Source: JAABVY01 sp964627935
GTDB lineage: Bacteria > Zixibacteria > MSB-5A5 > JAABVY01
Direction of reading: 5' to 3'
Assembly (NCBI GenBank): GCA_964627935.1
Contig: CAZVLB010000004.1
Coordinates: 1 to 64,000 of the forward strand
Length of the DNA stretch: 64,000 nt
Below are positions 17,338-25,199 of the stretch, piece after piece (within the stretch, counting starts at the first letter, position 1; every line of letters begins with the position of its first letter). Under the pieces are notes generated by a model that saw only the letters and a program-made list of their open reading frames with translations, did no database searches and was not told the DNA's origin. A program made the position numbers and the translations under genes.

Positions 17338-20300
17338 GCGGACGGGCGGCATCGGTAACGGCATCGATCTTGGCGGCATAGCTGGTACGCTTTTCGATAT
17401 CTTCATCGGTTACATAATGAACATCCAGCAGATTTTCTGTCCTGTAACCGGTGCGCTGATAATTCATCTCAGCCAGGCAAATTCCCCAGCCCTCGAACCA
17501 TGACTGCATACGTTTGAACTGTTTTTCATCGCTGTCTATATGCACCAGAAGGTCGATATCCGAACCCGGACCGGCTGTGGCATTTTTTGTACTGCCAAAG
17601 ACGTACATCTTTTTAATGCCAAACTCCTGTGGGTTAATGCTGGCTGCGATCTTTTCTGCCATGTTCATGCGCCAGGCCCAGAAATTAGAGGGCTGTTTGA
17701 GCTCCGGCTTGAGCTCTACAGATGTCTTTTCCGCCCGGGGGCTTCTTCTGCTGATTAATCCGATTGCTTCATCGAGGTCGGCATTCATAAGGATTTTGAG
17801 AACTCTTCCTTCGGTTGCGCTGGGAATATCGATCAAACGGATAACATCACTGAACTCGGCAAATCCCGGCAGTACATCGGCCAAAATATTGGGCGCTTTC
17901 TGGAAGAATCTCTCATTGAAATAGACGCTGTCATCATCGGGATAAAGGGGCAGGTAGCGTATATTGGCCTCCACCAGATCCTGGAAGAAATGCGTGCCGA
18001 ATGAAAGATCGGGAGTATAATTGCCTGACTGACGTGCCATTTCGATCAAGACTGCGCTGTTGTTGATATCCGAGTATGTGACATTTACTCCCAGGCGGAT
18101 ATCTCCACGGCTGCCCCATCGTCCCGGACCCATGAGAATGAACTGACGTTTGGGCAAAAGCTTGTTTAGTTTGCCAACTGCTTTACCAACAGTCAGCATT
18201 CGGTCGCGATTCTCCAGTTCGCTGTATTTTTGCGGATCGACATAGACAATATGGGTAATGTCCGGTACATGCCCGTTGGAAACATAGCGATTCGCGGAAA
18301 ACAGTATTTTATCCTCCGCCACATCCTTGGGGATCGGCGCAGGAGAGCTTTCCATTGAATAACTTTGTGGACGGCACTGCAAAAGATAAAAATCCCGGCC
18401 ATCATGGGCAAACTCAATATCCACCGGAGTTTCAAGTTTCTCCTGCAGCAATTTCAAGATGGCCTGGATCTGCGTGACAAAGGTTTTATTTGAAATAAGA
18501 CCCTCGAATGTTACCACCAGCTCATCTTCCTCGAAATCCAGATTGAGCCCCATAGGTTTGCGCAGGGTGTTATCCTCCAGGATAGATACGAGCTGATTTA
18601 ACATGGGGAGCTCGGCGCCATGTTTACCTATCAGGTCATCGACATCGACAGTCTCGAATCGATTGGCCTTGAGATTGATTATATCTACCTTTTTTGGTGA
18701 ATAACGGATTGTCTCATCGACGGTGGTATTGACGCGCAGATTAGGTTGTCCCGGAGCGATTAGGACCGGGTAATCATCAGAAAGACGATCTACCGCACGG
18801 GTCCCGAGTCCGGGCACAAGACGCAGGAGCCCATCCTCGCGCCTTATCCTTGCGGACCAGCGGAATTCATTTTTGCTGAATGCCACACCTGCAAATGAGG
18901 GCACATAATAATCGCCAATGCGTGTACCAACCACCTCCTGCAGCATAATACCCATTTCTTCTCCGAAATCGACCAGACCGCGTTCAGTACGGTATTCAAT
19001 CGGGTCGGGGGAGAAGGTCGAGGCATAAACCTCGGCAATTGCATCCAAAAGCTCATCCATGCGTTCACGTTTGCTGCCCTGGTTGGCGATAAACAGGCTT
19101 TTATATTTTCCCGAAAAAGCCGCACCTGCGCGATCCTCGAGAAGGCTGGAGCTTCTCACAATCAATGGCTTATCACCGAAATCATCCAACGCAAGCGAAA
19201 TACCTTTAATCATCTCGGGAGGAAATCGCGAGTTTTTGAAGGTCTGCACGATATGTGGATACTCGAATCTGATCTGGTTGATATCCTTATATTTCTGCTC
19301 CACGATTTCATCAAAATTATTGTAGTGCATAAAATGCAGGAGCATATCCGAAGTAATATACCAGGTCTTGGGTATTTTAATTGTACCCAGGTCCTCGCGG
19401 TATTTCTTGGATTTCTTGAGGATCTGGGATGCCAGGTATAATCCCGCCGATTTGCCGCCCAGTTTGCCATGACTCTCGGCCGCGAAAATGACGTTTTTCA
19501 ACAGCTCATAGAAATCGCCGATCTCGATAAAATTCTTGGCTATGTTGATGAAAGGTAACTGATCGGATAAAAACCTCCTGATCAGGGAGACGGTAACGCC
19601 ACGTTTGCTGGGCGTGTGCAATTCAAAGCCCTCATGCTCTATATGATAATACCTGCGGATAGCATCTGAGACCGTCGAGAGCGGAAGATTGCGGTTTACA
19701 ACCTGGACAAGAAAACTGAGCTTGTCCTCCTGCATCCATTTCTGTATCCTGGTCAGGATCTCGTTATCGCTTAAATGCGCCGATGCGATATTGAATATTT
19801 TTTCGGTCAGTTCGCTGGAAATCGATACCATCTCACGCTGATGGGGACGGTTCGATTCGCGTTTTAACAGGTGATGATCGGCATTGCGATCCGCACCAGA
19901 ATAATGCCGCAGCTCTTCGGCCTCGGAAATGCCGCTCCAACACAGGAAGTTCAGCATTTTATGAGAGATGTTGAAAAACAGGTTGCGATCGGTCTGCTTG
20001 AGCAAATCCAGAACTACCTGCCATTCGCCGCGCTTCTTACGGGCGATTTTCTGGCGGGCGCTGTCCCATTCATGGAATACACGGCGCATGCGATGAAACA
20101 TCACGAAGTGCCCGAGACGTTCCGCAATGGTATGAATCAGCTTGGTCTCTTCCTTGAGGAACGGCCCGTGATCGGCGGTCGGCATTTGACGAGTGTAGTA
20201 AACGTCGATTGAGCCGATGATCTTATCCTGTATGAGCACATCGGCGCTCTGCACCCAGGGGGTTTCATTGAAGCCGGGGGAATAATAGATCTTATCCTCA

Positions 20301-20497
20301 ATACATATTCGCGCCTGGCATATATCAGGATACTGCCACCCGGGAGGGATCGCCTCGATAATGCCCTTGCAGACAGAATCCAATGTAGCATCGGGCTGAT
20401 TCATCAGCTCCTCGATACGATACAGGCAGTTGAGTTCCTTGGCGCGCTCTTTGAGTGACAGGATCAGTTGATCCATTGAGGTTTTCTCATCCTTCAT
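17300..20497 (-). CDS. ATP-grasp (PPDK N-type) protein with GAF-like N-terminus and C-terminal nucleotidyltransferase
   Basis: The 1065-residue protein has a GAF-like N-terminal region (about 1-135), a linker of about 200 residues, and the nucleotide-binding domain of the PEP synthase/PPDK family: L-G-G-K-S-A-G-L at 346, V-R-S-S-S-L-L-E-D at 447 and L-L-Q-C-R-P at 705-710. No swivelling phosphohistidine domain and no PEP-binding barrel follow. Instead comes a domain with G-P-G-R-W-G-S (790) and S-F-G-T-H-F-F (832) that is shared with the adjacent paralog. The C-terminus is a nucleotidyltransferase with Gly968-Ser969 and Asp980/Asp982 of the G-S-x-D-x-D type. It overlaps the upstream gene by ATGA. 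A nucleotide-dependent phospho- or nucleotidyl-transfer role is inferred; substrate and pathway are unknown. Confidence 0.85.
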   Translation of the reverse strand: MKDEKTSMDQLILSLKERAKELNCLYRIEELMNQPDATLDSVCKGIIEAIPPGWQYPDICQARICIEDKIYYSPGFNETPWVQSADVLIQDKIIGSIDVYYTRQMPTADHGPFLKEETKLIHTIAERLGHFVMFHRMRRVFHEWDSARQKIARKKRGEWQVVLDLLKQTDRNLFFNISHKMLNFLCWSGISEAEELRHYSGADRNADHHLLKRESNRPHQREMVSISSELTEKIFNIASAHLSDNEILTRIQKWMQEDKLSFLVQVVNRNLPLSTVSDAIRRYYHIEHEGFELHTPSKRGVTVSLIRRFLSDQLPFINIAKNFIEIGDFYELLKNVIFAAESHGKLGGKSAGLYLASQILKKSKKYREDLGTIKIPKTWYITSDMLLHFMHYNNFDEIVEQKYKDINQIRFEYPHIVQTFKNSRFPPEMIKGISLALDDFGDKPLIVRSSSLLEDRAGAAFSGKYKSLFIANQGSKRERMDELLDAIAEVYASTFSPDPIEYRTERGLVDFGEEMGIMLQEVVGTRIGDYYVPSFAGVAFSKNEFRWSARIRREDGLLRLVPGLGTRAVDRLSDDYPVLIAPGQPNLRVNTTVDETIRYSPKKVDIINLKANRFETVDVDDLIGKHGAELPMLNQLVSILEDNTLRKPMGLNLDFEEDELVVTFEGLISNKTFVTQIQAILKLLQEKLETPVDIEFAHDGRDFYLLQCRPQSYSMESSPAPIPKDVAEDKILFSANRYVSNGHVPDITHIVYVDPQKYSELENRDRMLTVGKAVGKLNKLLPKRQFILMGPGRWGSRGDIRLGVNVTYSDINNSAVLIEMARQSGNYTPDLSFGTHFFQDLVEANIRYLPLYPDDDSVYFNERFFQKAPNILADVLPGFAEFSDVIRLIDIPSATEGRVLKILMNADLDEAIGLISRRSPRAEKTSVELKPELKQPSNFWAWRMNMAEKIAASINPQEFGIKKMYVFGSTKNATAGPGSDIDLLVHIDSDEKQFKRMQSWFEGWGICLAEMNYQRTGYRTENLLDVHYVTDEDIEKRTSYAAKIDAVTDAARPLRMKTPDSKSPQ

Positions 20498-22248
20498 CGA
20501 TATATTACCCCGCGGCCGCTGCGGCCATCAACCTTGATATTCAACGGTTTTTCCAGTCTCACATGTTTTACAAACTCGGTCTGGCTTATGATCCGTTGTT
20601 TCTCCAGCCAGTTCCAGTCTATTTCGTATTTTCCGGCATGATGAACCGAGAAATAGAAGATCTGGAAGCTGGTTATGTTATGAAAGAAATGCGAGCCCTG
20701 GCTGAGATCGACATTCATGTTCGGCAAGGTCGATTCCACAATCACCCGTGCCATGGAAATCTGTCCCCAGTTAACGCCGATACCGAGCCATGGATCGGAG
20801 CTTCCCCAGCGGCCGAATCCGATCAGGAGATAATGCCTGTCCTCATTGGCCAGCACACGATTGAGTGTTTCCAGTTCATTGGCAATCTGCATGCTGTTTT
20901 TGGGCGAAAATATATCCGGTTTGACATAGACAATATTCACCAGATCATTGCGGGTGCCATTACCCATAATTTTATCTGAGGCGACCAGCACATTGTCAGC
21001 GGTCATTTCTTCCGGATCGATATCCACTCTGGCGTCTGTCACAACCATTGGACGCATCTGCAGAAGCCCCAGCCGTGATGAGGGATTGGCCTTTTTATCA
21101 TAAGTCAATGCGAATTCTATTTCAACCGGAGTATCAGCTGTCTGCCCGCATGTTTCCAGTATATCCTTGACCAGTTGATTCAGCTTGATCTGATTACCCT
21201 GCAAAATCGGTCCGAAGTTAATCAGACGCGGTCCCTTGGGGCCTGTGCCGGGCACAATCCGGTCGCGGTCGGGGACATAGGTTGAAGCCACCAGATCGAG
21301 CGTGCCATCGAGTTCAGCATCCTTAAGGCTGCCCTGAACCATATACTCGGTTTCGCGGATCGGATCATATTCCGGAGGTTTGCCCATATTAATGGCCCAG
21401 AATGAGGTCTGCGTCTGTTTTAAGAGGTCATTGATCGAATTGTAGGGAGGAACGCTCTTTGGATAGGCCGGTGAATAGGTCCAGGCCATACCGCCGTCGA
21501 CAATCGTCTTTCCCAGGCCCAGCGCGAGGTCGATTACGCCATCCTCAGGCTTGGCGTGGCTGGTGGGATAGAAGTTGAATGATCTGCCCACGCCGGAAAT
21601 ATCCGGGTAATAGCGATCCCAGTGGCGAAGTCCGACTACCTCCTGTATGATTACCGCCATCTTTTCATCTTCGCTGGAATTTTTTGTGGCGGCGATATAA
21701 TTCTTGGATTCCTTGAAAAATACCGATGAATACACGAATTTGATCGCCTCGGTCAGTTTCTGGAATCGTGTATCTGTATCCGGCTGATTATTCGGTATCA
21801 TTTTTGTGCCGTAGACGCCCGCAAACGGCTCATAGAGGGCATCCTCCAGCAAGCTCGATGACCTCACCGCCAGGGGTGTATGAACATCGGTAATAAGTCG
21901 CCTGAGGTCCCCGATCAGCCTGGCCGGCAATTCCGCGTTCTGGAAAGCATGGGCAATGCGGTCATCAGGCTCATTGGACAGGGCTATGTCATAGAGGTTG
22001 TTTTCCTGCATGAATGTATCAAAATGGTCGGTGGCTATCACACTGAAATGCGGTATATCGATCTTGATTCCGGTCGCGGATGAGTCCGCAAATTTGGAGG
22101 TTATCGCTTCGTGGATAAATGCCAGCCCGAGTGCTTTGCCGCCCAGTGAGCCGGTGCCGATACGAGTAATTCTGTTTTCCGGATCGAAGAAATTGCGCCG
22201 GAAGCGGGGGACTTTTTCCGCCGCCTGGCTGTATGGTTTTGAGCCCAA
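20494..22248 (-). CDS. ATP-grasp (PPDK N-type) protein, paralog of the downstream gene
   Basis: Translation probably starts at TTG 22248, with GAGG 7 nt upstream. The 584-residue protein contains L-G-G-K-A-L-G-L at 35, V-R-S-S-S-L-L-E-D at 128, an M-A-V-I-I-Q-E-V-V segment and a Q-M-R-P end to the nucleotide-binding domain. It then has the C-terminal domain with G-F-G-R-W-G-S (477) and Q-G-S-H-F-F (517). As in its neighbour, the phosphohistidine and PEP domains of PEP synthase are missing. It lacks the GAF-like and nucleotidyltransferase parts of the larger paralog. The two are translationally coupled (ATGA), so they probably act together. The family is often annotated as PEP/pyruvate-binding protein; real activity is unknown. 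Confidence 0.85.
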   Translation of the reverse strand: MGSKPYSQAAEKVPRFRRNFFDPENRITRIGTGSLGGKALGLAFIHEAITSKFADSSATGIKIDIPHFSVIATDHFDTFMQENNLYDIALSNEPDDRIAHAFQNAELPARLIGDLRRLITDVHTPLAVRSSSLLEDALYEPFAGVYGTKMIPNNQPDTDTRFQKLTEAIKFVYSSVFFKESKNYIAATKNSSEDEKMAVIIQEVVGLRHWDRYYPDISGVGRSFNFYPTSHAKPEDGVIDLALGLGKTIVDGGMAWTYSPAYPKSVPPYNSINDLLKQTQTSFWAINMGKPPEYDPIRETEYMVQGSLKDAELDGTLDLVASTYVPDRDRIVPGTGPKGPRLINFGPILQGNQIKLNQLVKDILETCGQTADTPVEIEFALTYDKKANPSSRLGLLQMRPMVVTDARVDIDPEEMTADNVLVASDKIMGNGTRNDLVNIVYVKPDIFSPKNSMQIANELETLNRVLANEDRHYLLIGFGRWGSSDPWLGIGVNWGQISMARVIVESTLPNMNVDLSQGSHFFHNITSFQIFYFSVHHAGKYEIDWNWLEKQRIISQTEFVKHVRLEKPLNIKVDGRSGRGVIYR

Positions 22249-22287
22249 ATTGTCGCCTCAATCTTGCGTTTCGAATTGTCCGCTACC

Positions 22288-22315
22288 AATATATGATTTC
22301 ATGATTAAATCGCAA
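22288..22315 (-). promoter_or_regulatory. Candidate promoter of the ATP-grasp gene pair
   Basis: Reading the minus strand, TTGCGA (22315-22310), 16 bp, TATATT (22293-22288). The transcript would start about 33 bases before the TTG at 22248. It overlaps the end of the gdh terminator, giving this pair its own control. Confidence 0.45.
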
Positions 22316-22347
22316 AAGAAAAGGGAGGCCGAATCTGACGGCCTCCC
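22310..22347 (-). terminator. Intrinsic terminator of the glutamate dehydrogenase gene
   Basis: On the minus strand GGGAGGCC and GGCCTCCC form an 8-bp GC-rich stem with a 9-nt loop, followed by TTTTCTTTT. It lies 28 bases after the stop. Confidence 0.85.
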
Positions 22348-22374
22348 GTATATATCAGCAAATAAGATATGCGA

Positions 22375-23661
22375 TTATACCCAGCCCCTGTCTTTGCAGG
22401 CCTGGGCCACACGGCCGATCGAGATAACATAGGCCGCATTGCGCATATACAGGTTCTGCTTCCTGGCCAGGTCGCTGACCGAGATATAGGCTGAAGTCAT
22501 CTTGGTATCCAGTTTACCCAGGACCTCATCCTTCTCCCAGAAATAGTTCATATTGCTCTGTACCTGCTCGAAATAGCTGCAGGTCACACCGCCGGCATTG
22601 GCCAGAAAATCGGGAACCAAAAAGATTCCGCGCTCATGGATGACCTTGTCTGCCTCAGGTGTGGTCGGGCCATTGGCGCCCTCTGCAATGATCTTAACCT
22701 TCTTGGAGATATCATTGACATTCTCGCCCGTAACCTGATTCTCAAGCGCGCAGGGCAGAAGGATATCGACATCCTGCTTGATCCAGTCGCCGCCCGGAAG
22801 AACCTCGTAGCCCATATCTTTGGCTTTTTCCTTATTGATTCCTCCGAAACGGTCGGTGATGGTCATCAGGTCATCGATCTTGATCCCATCGGCCTTGCGG
22901 AACGAATACGATGTCTGGTCATCCTGATCCCAGCACGAAACGCAGACAACCGTGCCACCCAGCTGATTATAGAGACGGATGGCGTATTGGGCCACATTGC
23001 CGAATCCCTGCACACTGGCGGTGGTCTGTTCGGGACGCAGTTCCAGTTCACGCAGGGCCTCGCGTACGGTGTAGATCACGCCGTAGCCGGTGGCCTCGGT
23101 ACGTCCCAGGGAACCGCCCATGCCGACCGGTTTGCCGGTGATCAGGCCGGTTTTCTTCTCGCCGTGAATAGCCTCGAACTCATCCAGCATCCAGAGCATA
23201 TGCTGGGCGCTGGTCATAACATCAGGAGCGGGCACATCACGATACGGGCCGATATCACGGGCCAGTTGACGAATCCATCCGCGGCAGATCTGTTCCTGCT
23301 CGCGCATGCTCAGGTTATGCGGGTCGCAGATTACGCCGCCCTTGGCACCGCCCAGGGGGATATCCACCACGGCGCATTTCCATGTCATCCACATCGACAG
23401 CGCCCGTACTGTGTTGATCGTTTCATGGGGATGAAAGCGTATTCCGCCTTTACTGGGACCGCGGGCATCATTGTGCTGGACGCGGAAACCGCGGAAAATC
23501 TGCACTGTACCGTCATCCATGTGGACGGGTATACTGAATGCGTACTCGCGTAACGGGTTTCTCAGGAGATCCCGTGTACCCTGGTCCAGATCGAGCATAT
23601 CGGCGACATGATCAAACTGGGCCTGGGCCATCTCGAACGGATTGAATGATTTTGAGGTCAT
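22375..23661 (-). CDS. gdhA: Glutamate dehydrogenase (Glu/Leu/Phe/Val dehydrogenase family)
   Basis: The enzyme interconverts glutamate with 2-oxoglutarate and ammonia using NAD(P). The 428-residue protein has the substrate-site lysines Lys71 (P-S-K-G-G-I-R), Lys95 (M-T-W-K-C) and catalytic Lys107 in G-G-A-K-G-G, the A-P-D-V motif, and a Rossmann domain beginning V-Q-G-F-G-N-V-A. Its length is that of the hexameric bacterial and archaeal class. GGAG precedes the ATG by 6 nt. It is a single-gene unit with a strong promoter, a leader of about 185 bases containing three inverted repeats, and its own terminator, which suggests regulated expression. NAD versus NADP preference cannot be read reliably. 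Confidence 0.95.
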   Translation of the reverse strand: MTSKSFNPFEMAQAQFDHVADMLDLDQGTRDLLRNPLREYAFSIPVHMDDGTVQIFRGFRVQHNDARGPSKGGIRFHPHETINTVRALSMWMTWKCAVVDIPLGGAKGGVICDPHNLSMREQEQICRGWIRQLARDIGPYRDVPAPDVMTSAQHMLWMLDEFEAIHGEKKTGLITGKPVGMGGSLGRTEATGYGVIYTVREALRELELRPEQTTASVQGFGNVAQYAIRLYNQLGGTVVCVSCWDQDDQTSYSFRKADGIKIDDLMTITDRFGGINKEKAKDMGYEVLPGGDWIKQDVDILLPCALENQVTGENVNDISKKVKIIAEGANGPTTPEADKVIHERGIFLVPDFLANAGGVTCSYFEQVQSNMNYFWEKDEVLGKLDTKMTSAYISVSDLARKQNLYMRNAAYVISIGRVAQACKDRGWV

Positions 23662-23677
23662 TTATAAACTCCAACTT

Positions 23678-23777
23678 CACCTTTTTTAAGGTGTTAAATA
23701 GACTTTATATAGAAACATATAAAATAAAGGGCTCACTTGATGAGCCGGTGCCGCTTGTTCCCGGATGGGGGGAACAA
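23678..23777 (-). promoter_or_regulatory. Structured 5' leader of gdhA, possible attenuator
   Basis: On the minus strand three inverted repeats occur in the untranslated leader: TTGTTCCC/GGGAACAA (23777-23755), GGCTCA/TGAGCC (23746-23730) followed by a T-rich CTTTATTTTAT, and CACCTT/AAGGTG (23693-23678) just before the ribosome site. The middle one resembles a weak intrinsic terminator. I do not recognise a known riboswitch class. Confidence 0.4.
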
Positions 23778-23851
23778 AATCTTCATATGTAACAGAACTT
23801 ACGTGTTGCATCGCTTTCCGCGCCGAAACGCAAAAATCAAATCCGGGCGGT

Positions 23852-23879
23852 AATATAGAGCTTGTGAAAAAAATGTCAA
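23852..23879 (-). promoter_or_regulatory. Strong sigma-70 promoter of gdhA
   Basis: On the minus strand TTGACA (23879-23874), 16 bp, TATATT (23857-23852). It is the best candidate in the 476-base interval between gdhA and the tRNA and would give a leader of about 185 bases. Confidence 0.65.
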
Positions 23880-24067
23880 GCCAATTATAACGCCGCCCAC
23901 TCAATATTCGACATTTTTCCGCATAAATATTAGCATAAAAATCGTTAGCATGCAAATAAATACCTGACTTTTGCGCTAATATTATACTGATTTTGTCGAT
24001 GATTGAATAGGAGTGGAGAATTATGGGTGATTGTGGGCTAAATGGGGCCATTGTGGGCGAAAATCGC

Positions 24068-24095
24068 TTGACTTCGCGGGGAAAAGATATAGATT
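24068..24095 (+). promoter_or_regulatory. Candidate promoter of the tRNA gene
   Basis: TTGACT (24068-24073), 16 bp, TAGATT (24090-24095), about 42 bases before the tRNA. Just upstream lie near-identical direct repeats, ATTGTGGGCTAAA at 24030 and ATTGTGGGCGAAA at 24050, 20 bp apart. Confidence 0.4.
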
Positions 24096-24137
24096 AATTT
24101 GCTCGAAACCCGTATTATGGGTATAAGAAATATTGAT

Positions 24138-24211
24138 GGCGGTGTAGCTCAGTTGGTTAGAGCAGCGGAATCATAATCCGCGTGTCCGGGGTTCAAGTCC
24201 CTGCACCGCTA
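24138..24211 (+). tRNA. tRNA with CAU anticodon, probably elongator tRNA-Met
   Basis: A full cloverleaf folds: acceptor GGCGGTG/CACCGCT (first pair G-U), D arm G-C-T-C...G-A-G-C, anticodon stem GCGGA/TCCGC with loop ATCATAA giving anticodon CAT, and T arm CGGGG-TTCAAGT-CCCTG. The CCA end is not encoded and a T-run follows directly. The paired first position excludes initiator tRNA. A lysidine-modified isoleucine tRNA (CAU) is the alternative. Confidence 0.92.
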
Positions 24212-24261
24212 TTTTTTATTGGGGGTATTCTCCGCAAGAATTACCTGAATTGGCAACGATA

Positions 24262-25107
24262 ATGAACCGCAACCTGAGGAAAAAGATTGCCGAGGAGACG
24301 CTTGAAATTGTCAGGCAGGGATGGTATATGTCACCCTCGGGCAAAAAGGTCGAAATCCGGTCCGCTATTGATGCCTGCAGAGATAATACCCTCGATCTTA
24401 CTCCCGATCAACTGCAAAAAAGGCTAAAAGAAGCACTTTCAAAGTCCTCAGGTTTTGATAAATCCGATATAGTGGTAGTCAATGAAACCACTATATCGGG
24501 CCTGACCCGTGTTTCAAGAGATAAAAAACCGAGGCGTATTGCCGTGCTGAATTTCGCATCGGCCAAACATCCCGGCGGCGGTTTCCTGAATGGCAGTGCC
24601 GCGCAGGAGGAATCACTGGCGCGAAGTTCTGCTCTTTATGATTCCCTGAAGACAGCCGCAAATTATTATGGAAAAAGGAATAATCAGAATACCGGCCTTT
24701 ATTCCGACTGTATGATACTTTCGCCCGCGTGCCCGGTATTCAGGCATGATAACGGTAGTCTTTTGGAGGAGCCCCTGATGGCTGATATTATAACTTCAGC
24801 CGCACCCAACAGGAACCTGATCAGTAAAAAATATCCGCATGAGCTTGGTGAGATTAAAGGCACGATTGAGAACAGGAGCAGGCTGATTCTGGGGCTGGCA
24901 TTGAGTGCGGGTTGTGATGCGATTATACTGGGCGCATGGGGATGTGGGGTTTTTGGCAATGATCCCGGTGATGTTGCCGGATCATTCGCAAAACTGCTTA
25001 ATAAAGGCGGCCAGTTTTATAGAAAATTCAGGCATATCAGTTTCTCCATCCTCGACCCATCCCCCGACACTCATCTAATCAGGACATTTGAACGGTTTTT
25101 GAATTAA
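24262..25107 (+). CDS. Bacterial-type poly(ADP-ribose) glycohydrolase (TIGR02452 family, macrodomain fold)
   Basis: The roughly 281-residue protein carries the signature of bacterial PARG, G-G-G followed after seven residues by Q-E-E (P-G-G-G-F-L-N-G ... A-Q-E-E-S), with catalytic Glu116 and Glu117 by this start. A downstream G-A-W-G-C-G-V-F-G-N motif matches the diphosphate-binding loop. Such enzymes cut the glycosidic bonds of poly(ADP-ribose). No ADP-ribosyl transferase is seen nearby, so the substrate could be made elsewhere in the genome, come from phage or other bacteria, or be a related ADP-ribose compound. The start is uncertain: the ATG at 24262 and an in-frame TTG at 24250 both lack a clear ribosome site. 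A terminator follows. Confidence 0.87.
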   Translation: MNRNLRKKIAEETLEIVRQGWYMSPSGKKVEIRSAIDACRDNTLDLTPDQLQKRLKEALSKSSGFDKSDIVVVNETTISGLTRVSRDKKPRRIAVLNFASAKHPGGGFLNGSAAQEESLARSSALYDSLKTAANYYGKRNNQNTGLYSDCMILSPACPVFRHDNGSLLEEPLMADIITSAAPNRNLISKKYPHELGEIKGTIENRSRLILGLALSAGCDAIILGAWGCGVFGNDPGDVAGSFAKLLNKGGQFYRKFRHISFSILDPSPDTHLIRTFERFLN

Positions 25108-25137
25108 GGCTCTGATAGTATCCTGGCAGATTAATAA

Positions 25138-25165
25138 AAACCCGCTCGAAAGAATGAGCGGGTTT
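25138..25165. terminator. Bidirectional intrinsic terminator
   Basis: AAACCCGCTC and GAGCGGGTTT form a 10-bp perfect stem with an 8-nt loop, with A residues before it and T residues after it, so it can end transcription from both sides: the PARG gene and the minus-strand remnant. Confidence 0.8.
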
Positions 25166-25199
25166 ATTAGTTAGCTTGATAAAATATTATTGATAGCAA

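Noticed and set aside
22636..23553. Open frame of 305 codons on the plus strand antisense to gdhA
   Set aside because: It mirrors the codon structure of the clearly real dehydrogenase, has no ribosome site and shows no protein-family pattern.
23686..24051. Open frame of 121 codons on the minus strand upstream of gdhA
   Set aside because: It covers the gdhA promoter and leader hairpins, has no ribosome site and an unnatural composition; treated as untranslated.
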